Shown piece after piece: positions 1 through 9,404 of a stretch of DNA of 64,000 nucleotides. Position numbers and translations under genes: made by a program. The stretch spans positions 3,348,001 through 3,412,000 of the forward strand of contig OZ253953.1 in NCBI GenBank assembly GCA_965267335.1, in the 5' to 3' direction. Below the pieces are notes generated by a model. It was not told the origin of the DNA. It was given only the letters and a program-made list of their open reading frames with translations, and ran no database searches. Numbering within the stretch: position 1 is the stretch's first letter; every line of letters begins with the position of its first letter. The stretch comes from G965267335 sp965267335 (lineage in GTDB: Bacteria; Bacteroidota; Bacteroidia; Cytophagales; JAAEPT01).

Positions 1-1
1 G

Positions 2-1306
2 TGGCTTCGTAATCATCCCAGTATATTTGTATGGGGATTTGGCAGTGACTTTTTGCATCGCCCTGAATTGGAGAAAAAGTATCTTAAGTTCCTTCAGAAG
101 GAAGACCCTGACCGACCTTATTTGGGATCACACAAAAGTTGGACCTCAGAAGTTACCGGGCCATCAGCTGTAAAAATGGAGGGTCCTTATGACTGGGTAC
201 CACCCGTATACTGGTATTCCGATACTACAAGAGGTGGAAATTTCGGATTCAATACCGAGACCGGTCCGGGTCCTCAGCCACCAGTGATAGAATCAATGAA
301 AAAAATGCTTCCTGAACAAAACTACTGGCCAATTGACTCAATGTGGGACTACCATTCGGGCCGACACGCTTTTGCCAATATGGATCGGTATAACAAAGCG
401 CTAAAGAACAGATATGGCACATTTGACTCAATGGAGGAATATTGCAAATGGGCCCAGGTCGCCAGTTATGAAGCAATAAGACCTATGTTTGAGGCATTCG
501 AATCAAACAAACCAGAGGCTACAGGAGTGGTACAATGGATGCTGAATTCCGCCTGGCCGGAGACGTTTTGGCAATTATATGACTATTACCTGATTCCAAC
601 CGGAGCCTACTTCGGCACCAAAAAGGCCTGTCAGCCAATTAACCTTGTTTACAACTACGACAATAATAAGGTCTACCTCGTAAATAGCACACAATTAACT
701 TTCAATGACATGAAGCTGGTACTCAAAGGATTTGATTCTAATTCTAATCTGAAGCAAAACCAAACGGTCACGATTGACTGCGAATCCAACTCTTCACAGT
801 CGGTCTTTGACTTCAACTGGAATAAGTTTAGCGGGAACCTTGCATTCCTTAAACTCGAAGTCTACGGTAACAATGATAGTCTTTTATCCGATAACTTTTA
901 CTGGCTGTCAAGAAAGAAAGATGTTCCTGATGAGTATAGTACGTCCAGCTGGATTTATACCCCAACAAAGGAATTTGCAGACTATTCTGGCTTGCTAAAT
1001 TTACCATCAAGCAGCCTGGACGTAAGATCTTTCAGAATGGTAGAAGGTACAGACCTTACCTTCAAAGTGACCATCACCAATACATCGAAGAAAATTTCCT
1101 TCTTTAATGAATTAAAGGTGGTTGATGAAAAAACGGGTGATAGACTTTTCAAACCTGTCTTCTGGTCTGATAATTATGTTTCTCTATTGCCTGGAGAACA
1201 AAAGATAATTAAGGCAACTGTGCCTGGTGTGACCGAACTCAGGTATACAGTGGATGTACTACCGATAAATTCTGAGGTAGTCACAACAAACGGAGGCGAG
1301 TTTTAA
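2..1306 (+). CDS. Exo-beta-D-glucosaminidase, GH2 family (3' part; 5' end outside window)
   Basis: The frame is already open at base 2, so this is the C-terminal part of a larger protein cut by the window edge; the TTG at 53 is not a real start. The first residues read W-L-R-N-H-P-S-I-F-V-W-G-F-G-S-D, the end of a GH2 TIM barrel. The following SWTSEVTGPSAVKMEGPYDWVPPVYWY and GFNTETGPGPQPP stretches are characteristic of CsxA-type exo-beta-D-glucosaminidases, which release glucosamine from non-reducing ends of chitosan oligomers. A beta-sandwich tail follows (about residues 180-430 of the visible part). A secreted or periplasmic location is likely but the signal peptide is not visible. The GH20-like gene at 3888-5606 supports an amino-sugar glycan role. 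Confidence 0.85.
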   Translation, partial: WLRNHPSIFVWGFGSDFLHRPELEKKYLKFLQKEDPDRPYLGSHKSWTSEVTGPSAVKMEGPYDWVPPVYWYSDTTRGGNFGFNTETGPGPQPPVIESMKKMLPEQNYWPIDSMWDYHSGRHAFANMDRYNKALKNRYGTFDSMEEYCKWAQVASYEAIRPMFEAFESNKPEATGVVQWMLNSAWPETFWQLYDYYLIPTGAYFGTKKACQPINLVYNYDNNKVYLVNSTQLTFNDMKLVLKGFDSNSNLKQNQTVTIDCESNSSQSVFDFNWNKFSGNLAFLKLEVYGNNDSLLSDNFYWLSRKKDVPDEYSTSSWIYTPTKEFADYSGLLNLPSSSLDVRSFRMVEGTDLTFKVTITNTSKKISFFNELKVVDEKTGDRLFKPVFWSDNYVSLLPGEQKIIKATVPGVTELRYTVDVLPINSEVVTTNGGEF

Positions 1307-1415
1307 TGCACCTGTGTTGTAAGCAATCCTCGTAAAATGATAAGGGATTAACTCAATGTTCAAACATCTAGTTAGATCGTGCGTTCTTAGCACTAGGGTA
1401 AAGAACTAAGAAAAC

Positions 1416-1799
1416 ATGAAAGACTTAAAGAACATTTTAATAATAGAAGACAATCCCCCTGATGCGGAATTGGTTACTTTATTGATCAATGAGATTTCAG
1501 ATGAGTATGCCATCAGGTATAGCACAGATGGTGGAGAAGTTATGAAAGCATTAAAAAGTGGTGCTGAAAAACTTGATTATATATTACTGGACCTGAATAT
1601 CCCCAAATTTAATGGGCTAGAAGTCCTCAGAGTGATTAAGCAATCACCGGAATTTCACCAATCCAAGGTACTTATTATAAGTGGAAGTGACGACCAAAAC
1701 TCCATGAACGCTTGTAAGAAACTAAAAGCGGACGGGTACATCGTAAAGAGCTCTCAATTAGATGCAATGAAGAATCAACTTCAGTACCACCTTACCTAG
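1416..1799 (+). CDS. Single-domain response regulator (CheY-like receiver)
   Basis: A 127-residue protein made only of a receiver domain. Visible landmarks are the acidic pair E11-D12, the phospho-acceptor D59 in ILLDLNIP, the switch Ser S89 and the conserved K111. There is no output domain, so it must act by protein-protein contact or phosphotransfer. No histidine kinase lies nearby, so its partner is unknown. The gene at 3479 is the same length, has D59 and K111 at the same positions, and is probably a paralogue. A short inverted repeat (TTCTTAG/CTAAGAA, 1384-1412) sits just before the ATG and could form a 5'-UTR hairpin. Confidence 0.85.
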   Translation: MKDLKNILIIEDNPPDAELVTLLINEISDEYAIRYSTDGGEVMKALKSGAEKLDYILLDLNIPKFNGLEVLRVIKQSPEFHQSKVLIISGSDDQNSMNACKKLKADGYIVKSSQLDAMKNQLQYHLT

Positions 1800-1820
1800 T
1801 CAACTACATAATTTTCAAGA

Positions 1821-2666
1821 TCAACTCGTGATAAAATTCACTACTGATTCCAGTACTGCTGGGTCATTAAGTATCCTTGTATGTCCCAGACCTTCAGTTA
1901 ACACAAGGCTTGAGGTTTTTATTTTACTGGCTAACCTTTGACTCAGTTCAGCGGGCACCTCCCTGTCTTTTCGATCATGTATCATCAAAATTGGAATATC
2001 TACCTCAGTGGCCCGATCTACAATACTGAAATCTTTGAATGGCCTGTTAAATTCATGTGAGATATGTGACTCCAAAGATTCTTTCAACCTTACAGAGGCA
2101 TTAAGTTTTTGTCTGAAAGCTTCAGAAATATACCTAGTATCGGATGGAGCACTTATCATTGCTAGTTTTTCCGGACAAACCCCAAATTCTAATACTGATA
2201 AAACTGAAGCAACGGCACCAAGAGAATGTCCGATAATATATTTTGGATAGCCAAAGTGCTTACCCATATTTTTAATAACAGCAGCCATTTCCAGAGCATT
2301 AGTTTGTTTTCCACTGGATAACCCATGTGCTATAAAGTCCGGAACGACCACTCGGTAACCGGCTTTAACCAACCTTTCAATGTAATTCGAAAACTGCAAC
2401 CCTCTTCCTGACCAACCATGAATAAGATAGACAATAGGACCCTCTCCCCACCGGTAAACCATTAACTCCTCTCCATTGTAGGGCATGACTTTAACACATG
2501 ACTCCTTGATAAGTCTCCGGACCTTTTCATCAAGTTTTATTGGCTTGAATGGAGTAAAGAATTTCTTTATTGCCCACCGGTGTGCCTGGTGAGTGGAAAT
2601 TTTCTCTAAACATGGATATCCCCACCTAATTAATTGGGTAGAGAGTGGTAAATTTTTCTTCGTCAT
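1821..2666 (-). CDS. Alpha/beta hydrolase
   Basis: A 281-residue hydrolase of unknown substrate. The nucleophile elbow GHSLG gives S148; D231 (IHDRKD) and H262 (GLGHTRI) complete the probable triad; the HGWSGRG stretch near residue 83 is the oxyanion-hole motif. The longer frame begins at 2747 inside the TetR gene. I prefer the ATG at 2666, which begins MTKKNL, because it leaves a 40-bp gap and has AAAGG upstream. The ribosome-binding region overlaps a palindrome (2674-2687) that matches the one in front of the TetR gene, so the pair is probably an autoregulated operon. The protein is cytoplasmic, with no signal peptide. Confidence 0.85.
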   Translation of the reverse strand: MTKKNLPLSTQLIRWGYPCLEKISTHQAHRWAIKKFFTPFKPIKLDEKVRRLIKESCVKVMPYNGEELMVYRWGEGPIVYLIHGWSGRGLQFSNYIERLVKAGYRVVVPDFIAHGLSSGKQTNALEMAAVIKNMGKHFGYPKYIIGHSLGAVASVLSVLEFGVCPEKLAMISAPSDTRYISEAFRQKLNASVRLKESLESHISHEFNRPFKDFSIVDRATEVDIPILMIHDRKDREVPAELSQRLASKIKTSSLVLTEGLGHTRILNDPAVLESVVNFITS

Positions 2667-2673
2667 AATAAAA

Positions 2674-2687
2674 AGACCTTTCGGTCT
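2674..2687. promoter_or_regulatory. Operator-like palindrome before hydrolase gene
   Basis: AGACC-N4-GGTCT, a perfect 5+5 palindrome, lies between the end of the TetR gene and the start of the hydrolase. It shares GACC-N4-GGTC with the site at 3309-3322. Similar AGACC/GGTCT half-sites are known for NemR-type TetR regulators. Binding is inferred. Confidence 0.55.
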
Positions 2688-2706
2688 GTTTTGGTTTAAA
2701 ATTTTT

Positions 2707-3303
2707 TTAACCCGGTAAAAGATTATTTTTGATGTAATCCCTGACAAAAGTGGCAGAAGTTTTCATGTGCCTTTGTTGCCCCGTTGCCTTTGACATGATA
2801 AGAGCACCCTCCAGTGTCGAAATCAGTAAGGTTGCAAATTGATCGCTATCAACATTTTTACGGAATTCACCGGTAGCCTTTCCCTCCTCAATCTTTATAC
2901 TCACGTATTTATGAAAAGTGTTAACGCCTTCTCTTGCCTTCTTCATCAGGGCCGGGTTATTCGTGTTGGCATCCATAGCGGAGTTCATGATAGGGCATCC
3001 CCCTTCCACCACAGGATCATTGACATAATTTTCCATTACAAATATGATCGACTCGATTTTTTGAGTTGGAGTGCTATCCTTACTCAACCGCTCTCTAAAT
3101 CGTTTAAATACCTGATTATAAGCCCAGTCAAAGGCAGCGAGAGCAATTTCATCCTTGTTTTCAAAATGATTATAAATCCCACCTTTCTTTAAACCGGTGG
3201 CTTTCATTATATCACTGAGTGAGCAACCCGAGTAGCCCATTTTATTAAAAAGTGCTGCTGAAGTTTCGATGATGTATTGTTTGGTATTTTCTCCTTTATT
3301 CAT
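2707..3303 (-). CDS. TetR/AcrR family transcriptional regulator
   Basis: A 198-residue protein with the classic N-terminal TetR helix-turn-helix: residues about 10-55 contain ETSAALFNKMGYSGCSLSDI followed by the recognition helix GLKKGGIYNHFENKDE. The C-terminal part is a helical ligand-binding domain with GGCPIMN near residue 100, as in regulators of small-molecule stress. It lies directly upstream of the hydrolase gene and is probably cotranscribed with it. The GACCGATCGGTC palindrome immediately upstream of the ATG suggests autorepression. The inducer is unknown; an electrophile or ester substrate of the hydrolase is only a guess. Confidence 0.9.
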   Translation of the reverse strand: MNKGENTKQYIIETSAALFNKMGYSGCSLSDIMKATGLKKGGIYNHFENKDEIALAAFDWAYNQVFKRFRERLSKDSTPTQKIESIIFVMENYVNDPVVEGGCPIMNSAMDANTNNPALMKKAREGVNTFHKYVSIKIEEGKATGEFRKNVDSDQFATLLISTLEGALIMSKATGQQRHMKTSATFVRDYIKNNLLPG

Positions 3304-3308
3304 ACAAA

Positions 3309-3322
3309 AGACCGATCGGTCC
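3309..3322. promoter_or_regulatory. TetR operator candidate
   Basis: The 12-bp perfect palindrome GACCGATCGGTC (3310-3321) with flanking A/C lies 6 bp upstream of the TetR start codon. It shares its half-sites with 2674-2687, supporting a common autoregulated operon. Confidence 0.6.
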
Positions 3323-3478
3323 TAAATATATAAAAAATCATACCCAGAAACAACTATCACACTACAAAACGAATAGGTGAACCCCTTAAGTCCCTTGATT
3401 GCAAGACCCCTTAAATGCGTATGAGACTCTCATAAATTTACAGCCCCATTGACCTGGCATACGTTATAAACCATAGCT

Positions 3479-3862
3479 ATGAAACAGTTTAAGAGCATAC
3501 TAATAATTGAGGACTATCCGACCCAGGACAGCATCACCACTCATTTAATCAATCACGTACCGGGTGGTTATTTAATCGATGTTTGTAATGACGTGCAAGA
3601 ACTTGGAGATAAGATAGCCGGCCCATATAATCTACCGGACTTCATTTTACTCGATATCAACTTTCAGGGGACCTCTGGTCTTAATATTCTACGGGGTTTT
3701 AGTAACAACCCTAATCTCAACGACACTAAAACCATTGTATTATCGGCTATTGATGACCCATTATCCAGTCTCACCTGTAACCAACTCAATACCAACTGTC
3801 TAATTGTGAAGCATGAACAATCCGGATGGAAAGACCAAAGACTTGAGTGGCTTCTTGCCTGA
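3479..3862 (+). CDS. Single-domain response regulator, divergent paralogue
   Basis: A 127-residue receiver-only protein. E11-D12, phospho-acceptor D59 (FILLDINF), S89 and K111 are all present, so phosphorylation is plausible. It matches the gene at 1416 in length and in every landmark, but the region after D59 is FQGTSG rather than IPKFNG, so it has diverged. No kinase is adjacent. It converges with the GH20-like gene, with 25 bp between the stop codons. Confidence 0.8.
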   Translation: MKQFKSILIIEDYPTQDSITTHLINHVPGGYLIDVCNDVQELGDKIAGPYNLPDFILLDINFQGTSGLNILRGFSNNPNLNDTKTIVLSAIDDPLSSLTCNQLNTNCLIVKHEQSGWKDQRLEWLLA

Positions 3863-3887
3863 TCAAAAAAATTATGAATACTTACTA

Positions 3888-5606
3888 TTATTCAATCACG
3901 AGCTCATCAACAAAAATCCAGGCATCACTACCCTCTCCCGGGTATCCTGCAGGAATCGTTCTTTTGTGGGCCACCACCTTTACAAATTCGGCTTTTACTT
4001 CCTTGAAAGGCACCTCTACATTGACCAAAAGTTCTTTAGAATCGATGTCTGACAGCTCTCCTACCTTCTCGAATGTTTCATCATCATTGGACACATATAC
4101 TTCAACCTTATCTGTATGGTGAATCCAGCTTCTGGGATCATTAAAACTATTTAAAGATACCTTTGAAATTGCTGTCGATTTACCTAAATGGATTACTGCT
4201 TCAAGATTTTGTCCTTCAAAACCAAGCCACTGCCCGTCCGCAAAAGAGTGTGTCCCATTCTTTCCATTAATTAAGGTACGTGCCCCATCCTCAGTTGGGT
4301 ACTTGATGCTAAACGCAGACTCATACCTGATTTTCTTTCCAGAGCCCTTGTGTATTAAAAACGTTTGTTCGTTGATACTGCCAGCCGGCTTGCCTTCTTT
4401 ATAGGCTACGGCTTTTATTGTTACCGTACTGTTCAAAGCGATAGGCACTTGATAGAGATTACTTTCATGGTCGGGGTCTGACCCGTCAATACTATAGTAG
4501 ACCTTTAGATCATTGTCTGGAGCGATACATTTAACATACTGCAAGGAAGTGCCCTCGTTTCTCAATAATTCGAAGGATACATCATAGAACCGCTTTTCCC
4601 TGATCATAGAAAGTCCCGCCTTCATGGCAGGAAAATCTAACAAGTCTTCCTTTTTCACATGCCCCCAGGTCGTAAACATGTGCCCCAGCATATTCTTATT
4701 CTCAATACGATAGGAATACATCACCAATGACTCAACACCTTCTGTCTTTCTAAAACTGCACGGGAGTACCTTAAAGCCCTTATCCAAAAACATATTAATT
4801 GAAGTATAAGCCGGTCGTGGTTCATAATGCCAATCACAAATGATAATATCCTTAGGAATCAGGTCAATCGCAGTATGTGTTTCATTCATAGAAGCCTCCC
4901 ATTCGCCATATTTGTGTACATTGGCATCTATCAAGCGATCTCCCCATATAAACATTTCAATCCCCTTTTCTCCCACAAAATGTTCGCGAAACTCATTGAC
5001 AACTTTAGCAAAAACCTTCCCCGGATTTTGATCCTTAGTACTTATCGCATTGGAATCACTAATTAGAAATATCTCATCCATTCCGACATGAATTCCATCT
5101 GCTCCAAAAGCGTCCACAATTTCATCTATCAAAGGAAATACAAGTTCGTTTACCTTTGGGTTATTGGGGTCCCATTCGCGGCAATAAATACCTTCATTAC
5201 CAGGGTAAGCCCCAGGTGTTAAGTCAAGTTCCGGGTACTTTGTAAGCAATGAAAAAGTGTTCTCTGCCCAGGACTGGTGACCGAATGACTGAAACTGGGG
5301 AATCAGTCGGACTCCATTTTTCTTACAAACTTTGGCAAAGTATTTAGCTCCGCCCCTGGTGATATACTTCTCACCATAGATTAATTCCGGATGCGATTCA
5401 AATTCGAAACTGTAATCAACTTCGAGAAATATCATGTTGATACCCTGCTCCGCCAACGCAGGGACTTTTTTACTAAGTTTCATTAAATCTTCATCGCAGG
5501 TATAGTTGAGTAAATGGATCGCAGTCCATTTTTCATCGGATTGAATGCTCTGTGATTTTACAATTCCACACACACAGAGCAAAGCACTAAACAAAAGGGT
5601 TCTCAT
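3888..5606 (-). CDS. GH20-like beta-N-acetylhexosaminidase, secreted
   Basis: About 572 residues when started at the ATG at 5606, which gives a normal signal peptide (MRTLLFSALLCVCGIVKSQS); the longer frame to 5696 adds an unlikely leader. The catalytic barrel contains DGIHVGMDEIF, matching the Asp-Glu pair of GH20, where Glu is the acid/base and Asp stabilises the oxazolinium intermediate. It is followed by a chitobiase C-terminal-like Ig segment (YSIDGSDPD...) and an F5/8-type (discoidin-like) carbohydrate-binding domain at the C-terminus. The usual GH20 N-terminal domain is short or absent. Release of terminal HexNAc is likely, consistent with the upstream glucosaminidase. Confidence 0.8.
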   Translation of the reverse strand: MRTLLFSALLCVCGIVKSQSIQSDEKWTAIHLLNYTCDEDLMKLSKKVPALAEQGINMIFLEVDYSFEFESHPELIYGEKYITRGGAKYFAKVCKKNGVRLIPQFQSFGHQSWAENTFSLLTKYPELDLTPGAYPGNEGIYCREWDPNNPKVNELVFPLIDEIVDAFGADGIHVGMDEIFLISDSNAISTKDQNPGKVFAKVVNEFREHFVGEKGIEMFIWGDRLIDANVHKYGEWEASMNETHTAIDLIPKDIIICDWHYEPRPAYTSINMFLDKGFKVLPCSFRKTEGVESLVMYSYRIENKNMLGHMFTTWGHVKKEDLLDFPAMKAGLSMIREKRFYDVSFELLRNEGTSLQYVKCIAPDNDLKVYYSIDGSDPDHESNLYQVPIALNSTVTIKAVAYKEGKPAGSINEQTFLIHKGSGKKIRYESAFSIKYPTEDGARTLINGKNGTHSFADGQWLGFEGQNLEAVIHLGKSTAISKVSLNSFNDPRSWIHHTDKVEVYVSNDDETFEKVGELSDIDSKELLVNVEVPFKEVKAEFVKVVAHKRTIPAGYPGEGSDAWIFVDELVIE

Positions 5607-5881
5607 AATCTTAAATTCGCTCGTTACTTCAATGAACATGAATTGAAATTGTTTAGCAAAAACCGGAACGAAAGATTGACAGAGACAATTATTCAACCCT
5701 CGAATTTCTTAGAGTACTTTCACTCTTGAAGTATTCTAAAATCCCTGTAAAATTCAATATTGAGAAACATATTACTCTTTAGGCCTGCCTCTTTACCGTT
5801 TTAAGACCATGAAATAAAAGTGGTACTCAAATGGAGCAAATTTATTTTCGTAACCTTTTTATATCCCTACGTTATTGTGTT

Positions 5882-6775
5882 ATGAAAAAGGTAATTATTA
5901 TAACACTGTTCTTCACTACATTACTGACCTTTTTGTACCATCGTGGCCAAACCAGCTCATATACTTATGCCATTCCATTGCCTGAAACAAAAGACACAAC
6001 AAGAATGGCCCCTCCCATATCTTTCAAGGACAGCACTTACCGATCTATTGTTGAAATCGACCTTCCTGTTGGGTTTAAAAGAATCAATAGTGATTCAGCG
6101 AGCTTTGAGCAGTATCTCCAAAACTTACCCCTAATAACGGATCGAACTACTGTGCTACTTTATGATGGTAGTCCTAAGTACTACCAGGGAGCACAACTAA
6201 AAATTATTGATATTGATGTCGGAGAGAAAGACCTACAACAATGTGCTGATGCGGTTATCCGGTTAAGAGCAGAGTATCAGTATAAACACGACAAGATTCA
6301 AGAAATTGGATTTCACTTTCTCAACGGACAATATTGTAACTTTTCAAAATATGCTGCAGGGTACAGAATCAAAGTGTCAGGAAATAAGACCTGGTGGGAA
6401 AAGACTGCAAAACAGAGCTATAGCTACTCAACCTTTAGAGAATACCTCGAGCTTGTTTTTAATTACAGTAATACTCACTCCCTTATTAATGAAATGGCTT
6501 CGATAAAAGTTGAAGACATGAAGATTGGTGATGTCTTTATTCGCAAATCGGGTAGTATAGGACACGCAATGATGGTTGTAGATATGGCGATAAATCCAAA
6601 AACAGGAAAAAAATTGTTCATGCTCGCTCAAAGTTATATGCCGGCACAGGAAATGCATGTTGTCATTAACCCCGCCAAACAAAATGGAAGTCCCTGGTAC
6701 AATTTGGAATTCGGTAATGTTCTTGACACTCCAGAATGGCGATTTGATTCAAGCAATCTTTACAGGTTCCGCTAA
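5882..6775 (+). CDS. DUF4846 domain protein, exported
   Basis: About 297 residues from the ATG at 5882, which starts a signal peptide or membrane anchor (MKKVIIITLFFTTLLTFLYH). The rest matches the DUF4846 family of Bacteroidota, with RTTVLLYDGSPKYYQGAQLKIIDIDVG and the conserved GDVFIRKSGSIGHAMMVVDMA stretch near the C-terminus. The biochemical function of the family is unknown. The GHAMMVVD segment is reminiscent of NlpC/P60-like His surroundings, but this is only a resemblance. It stands alone and converges end to end with the next gene. Confidence 0.8.
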   Translation: MKKVIIITLFFTTLLTFLYHRGQTSSYTYAIPLPETKDTTRMAPPISFKDSTYRSIVEIDLPVGFKRINSDSASFEQYLQNLPLITDRTTVLLYDGSPKYYQGAQLKIIDIDVGEKDLQQCADAVIRLRAEYQYKHDKIQEIGFHFLNGQYCNFSKYAAGYRIKVSGNKTWWEKTAKQSYSYSTFREYLELVFNYSNTHSLINEMASIKVEDMKIGDVFIRKSGSIGHAMMVVDMAINPKTGKKLFMLAQSYMPAQEMHVVINPAKQNGSPWYNLEFGNVLDTPEWRFDSSNLYRFR

Positions 6776-7261
6776 CTACTCCAGACATTTTAAGTGATCG
6801 ATCAAAAAATTCGCATTTTTCCCACCTTCCAGGTAGAAATAACCATTATCTGTATGTATCGTAAGCTTTTTCAATGGCGCTGATTTCAGAACGACTAGTA
6901 GATCATCCGAAATGTCATAACTAATCTTTAAGGAGTAATTTATCCCACTTTTTCGGCCAACTTCTCTCGTCTTAGCGTTCAGTTTTACGTTGTCACCATT
7001 TTCTAACTCCACTATAAGTTCTTTACCTTTCTCCATGGTAAAATAGGCCCCTGTTCTGGAAATATCCATCACTAAGTAATGCTCATTACCCCCACTCCCC
7101 TCTCTACCAACTGCGAGCTTGACACTAAACCCTTTTGAGGAGCCCATTTTTTGCAACTTATTTTGCTTCAGGTCACCATCCTCGTATTCAAACTTACATT
7201 TCTGAGCATTGGAATACAGAGTAATCGATAACAGCGCAAATAATATTATGATCTTGTTCAT
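6776..7261 (-). CDS. Secreted protein of unknown function
   Basis: 161 residues with a clear signal peptide (MNKIIILFALLSITLYSNAQ). The mature part is a small beta-rich domain with KCKFEYEDGD at its start and the sequence YLVMDISRTGAYFTMEKGKELIVELENGDNV in the middle. I recognise no named family. Its stop codon abuts that of the DUF4846 gene (6775/6776), so the two are convergent and share a termination region. Confidence 0.7.
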   Translation of the reverse strand: MNKIIILFALLSITLYSNAQKCKFEYEDGDLKQNKLQKMGSSKGFSVKLAVGREGSGGNEHYLVMDISRTGAYFTMEKGKELIVELENGDNVKLNAKTREVGRKSGINYSLKISYDISDDLLVVLKSAPLKKLTIHTDNGYFYLEGGKNANFLIDHLKCLE

Positions 7262-7355
7262 GTCAGAAGATTTGTTTCACCAATTAATTTACACATTTCA
7301 AACCATATTATGGGAATTAGTAGTGTATTCGGATGTAGGTTTTTAATTTCGCACC

Positions 7356-8873
7356 GTGAGTTTAACTGCAACAATAAAAGGACTAAAGAAAGACAAGCCT
7401 CTACCGCTCTTGTTGACTGTTGCCTTGTTGCTTCGGATGATTTCGGTTCTCTTCTCTCCGGGTTACTATGCGCATGACGACCACTACCTTGTCATTCAAG
7501 TGGCTCAGGACTGGGTTGATGGAAGCGATCACGAACGATGGTTTGTACCTTTTGAAGAAGCCGTAAGCGGAAGATCATTGCTCTACCCGGGGTTTCATTA
7601 TTTGCTTTTCAGTGGCATGGAAAGTCTTGGTATCGAGTCCCCTGTCATAAAAATGTTTGTAGTCAGACTCCTGCATGCGCTCTATTCATTGCTTATTGTT
7701 TTTTATGCTTACAAGATCACTGAAAAGCTGAGCAGCCGGGAGAACGCTTTTTGGGTGGGACTGATTACTGCAGGTCTTTGGCTTTTCCCTTTTATTAGTG
7801 TCAGAAACCTGGTAGAAATCGTTGTAGCACCACCGCTAATGGCGGCTGGTTATTTGATCATTAAGAACAACGCAAAAAGGCCTCAACCCACCTACATATG
7901 GATTGGTATTTTGCTTGGCATTTCGTTTAGCCTCCGATATCAGGCTGCTTTAGTAGGTATCGGTTTCATGCTGGGAATAGCTCTTGAAAAAAACTGGAAA
8001 AACCTCGGGCTTCTGATTATAGGCGGGCTATTCTGGGTTGGTATTTTTCATGGATATGGTGATTATCTGGCCAATGGAGTCCCATTTGGAAAAATTATTT
8101 ACTACCTGAATGATAACTTTGTTCATGCTACCTCCTATTTCAAACAACCATGGTATGACTTCGTCTTATTAATGCTGGCATTTCTGGTGCCTCCAATCAG
8201 CCTCTTCTTGTTCTTTGGCACAGCAATTGGATATAAAGTTAATCGAACCCTTTTTTTAGGAGTCTTACTTTTCTTTTTGCTTCACTCCATGTTTCCCAAC
8301 AAACAGGAACGCTTTATTTTTAGTGTTTTGCCCTTTTTTATTATTCTCGGGTATCTCGGCTGGCAAAAGTTCAGTTCAAACTCACCCTTTTGGCAAAAGC
8401 GCAAAAAGCTCATGCGGTGGTTATGGATTATTTCTTGCTCTATCAATCTCGTTGCACTAGTACTCATCAGCCCATTTTCATCTAAGCAGGCAAGAATAGA
8501 TGTCATGACCTACATACGATCGAGAGGAGATGCCACCGGAATTATTCTTGACAACTCAGAAAGAAACGCGGTCAATGGTTTACCCTACTTTTATGCAGGC
8601 GAGCGTATTCCAACTATTAAGGTAACTGAAGAAGTAGCCCCGACTCAATTAGGGGAATTAATAGAAAGAGAACCTGGATTTGAACCTAATTATATTCTAT
8701 TCGAAGTTTATCCGGAATCACAGGTTTCAAAAGAAAGATTATCAAAGCTAAAACAGCGTTTCCCTCAAATTGAGTACTTGACCACTATAAGGGGTAGTAA
8801 CGGAGACCGGCTACGTTTTAAACTCAATAAAATAGTTAACAACTACGAGTATCAGGTGTACAAGATTAATTAA
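7356..8873 (+). CDS. GT22/Alg9-like mannosyltransferase, integral membrane
   Basis: 505 residues, starting at GTG. There are about ten hydrophobic segments. The first luminal loop has YYAHDDHYLVIQVAQDW, with the acidic pair expected for a GT-C catalytic loop. Near residue 310 the motif HSMFPNKQERFIFSVLPFF corresponds to the HKE(R/T)F signature of the Alg9/PIG-B family (GT22). It should transfer a sugar, probably mannose, from a polyprenyl-phosphate donor on the outer face of the inner membrane; the acceptor is unknown. The soluble C-terminal part is about 120 residues. A TAATTTCG hexamer-like box (7344-7351) directly precedes the start. Confidence 0.8.
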   Translation: MSLTATIKGLKKDKPLPLLLTVALLLRMISVLFSPGYYAHDDHYLVIQVAQDWVDGSDHERWFVPFEEAVSGRSLLYPGFHYLLFSGMESLGIESPVIKMFVVRLLHALYSLLIVFYAYKITEKLSSRENAFWVGLITAGLWLFPFISVRNLVEIVVAPPLMAAGYLIIKNNAKRPQPTYIWIGILLGISFSLRYQAALVGIGFMLGIALEKNWKNLGLLIIGGLFWVGIFHGYGDYLANGVPFGKIIYYLNDNFVHATSYFKQPWYDFVLLMLAFLVPPISLFLFFGTAIGYKVNRTLFLGVLLFFLLHSMFPNKQERFIFSVLPFFIILGYLGWQKFSSNSPFWQKRKKLMRWLWIISCSINLVALVLISPFSSKQARIDVMTYIRSRGDATGIILDNSERNAVNGLPYFYAGERIPTIKVTEEVAPTQLGELIEREPGFEPNYILFEVYPESQVSKERLSKLKQRFPQIEYLTTIRGSNGDRLRFKLNKIVNNYEYQVYKIN

Positions 8874-9256
8874 GAAAGGTCAGCCTTGTCAATAGCATTA
8901 AGTCTTCCGAAGTAGTCCAGTGCTTTTTTTACATCCGGAGGATTCATCAACCCTCCTGAACCGATTCTTATCTTCTTACCATTGACATAAACTTTTCTGT
9001 CTTTAACCTCGGTATTGGAAGCATTATATTTATGTCTTTTGAGTGTCATACCATAAATATTCCTCATCTGAATCTCCTCATCAGTGATAACAATTGTAGG
9101 AACTGTCAGTAGTAATATTCCAAAAAGCACTGAAATAGAGCCTGAAAACACACCTACGGCTCCGCCATATTGAGCCGTGACTACTAAACAAAATAATCCG
9201 GCTGCAAGGCACAGTATAGCAATCACTTTGTTTGAATGAATCTTAATAGGTTCCAT
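8870..9256 (-). CDS. Small membrane protein with possible bacterial PH-like domain
   Basis: 128 residues. Two transmembrane helices (about residues 10-30 and 35-55) are followed by a cytosolic segment with VITDEEIQMRNIYGMTLKRHKY and KVYVNGKKI. This resembles the membrane-anchored bPH arrangement, but I cannot confirm the family. Its stop overlaps the end of the mannosyltransferase gene by 4 bp in convergent orientation. Confidence 0.65.
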   Translation of the reverse strand: MEPIKIHSNKVIAILCLAAGLFCLVVTAQYGGAVGVFSGSISVLFGILLLTVPTIVITDEEIQMRNIYGMTLKRHKYNASNTEVKDRKVYVNGKKIRIGSGGLMNPPDVKKALDYFGRLNAIDKADLS

Positions 9257-9404
9257 AAGCCAATTGAGTTTAATTAATCATCCTGAGGGCATAAAATTCT
9301 ATCGAATTTTTGACTTCTGCAAATTTTGAAATTTTGGATAATTCAGCACGAACAAAAACTCACCACCTTCGTATATGCAACAGTAACCCATTCAGATTTT
9401 TACC

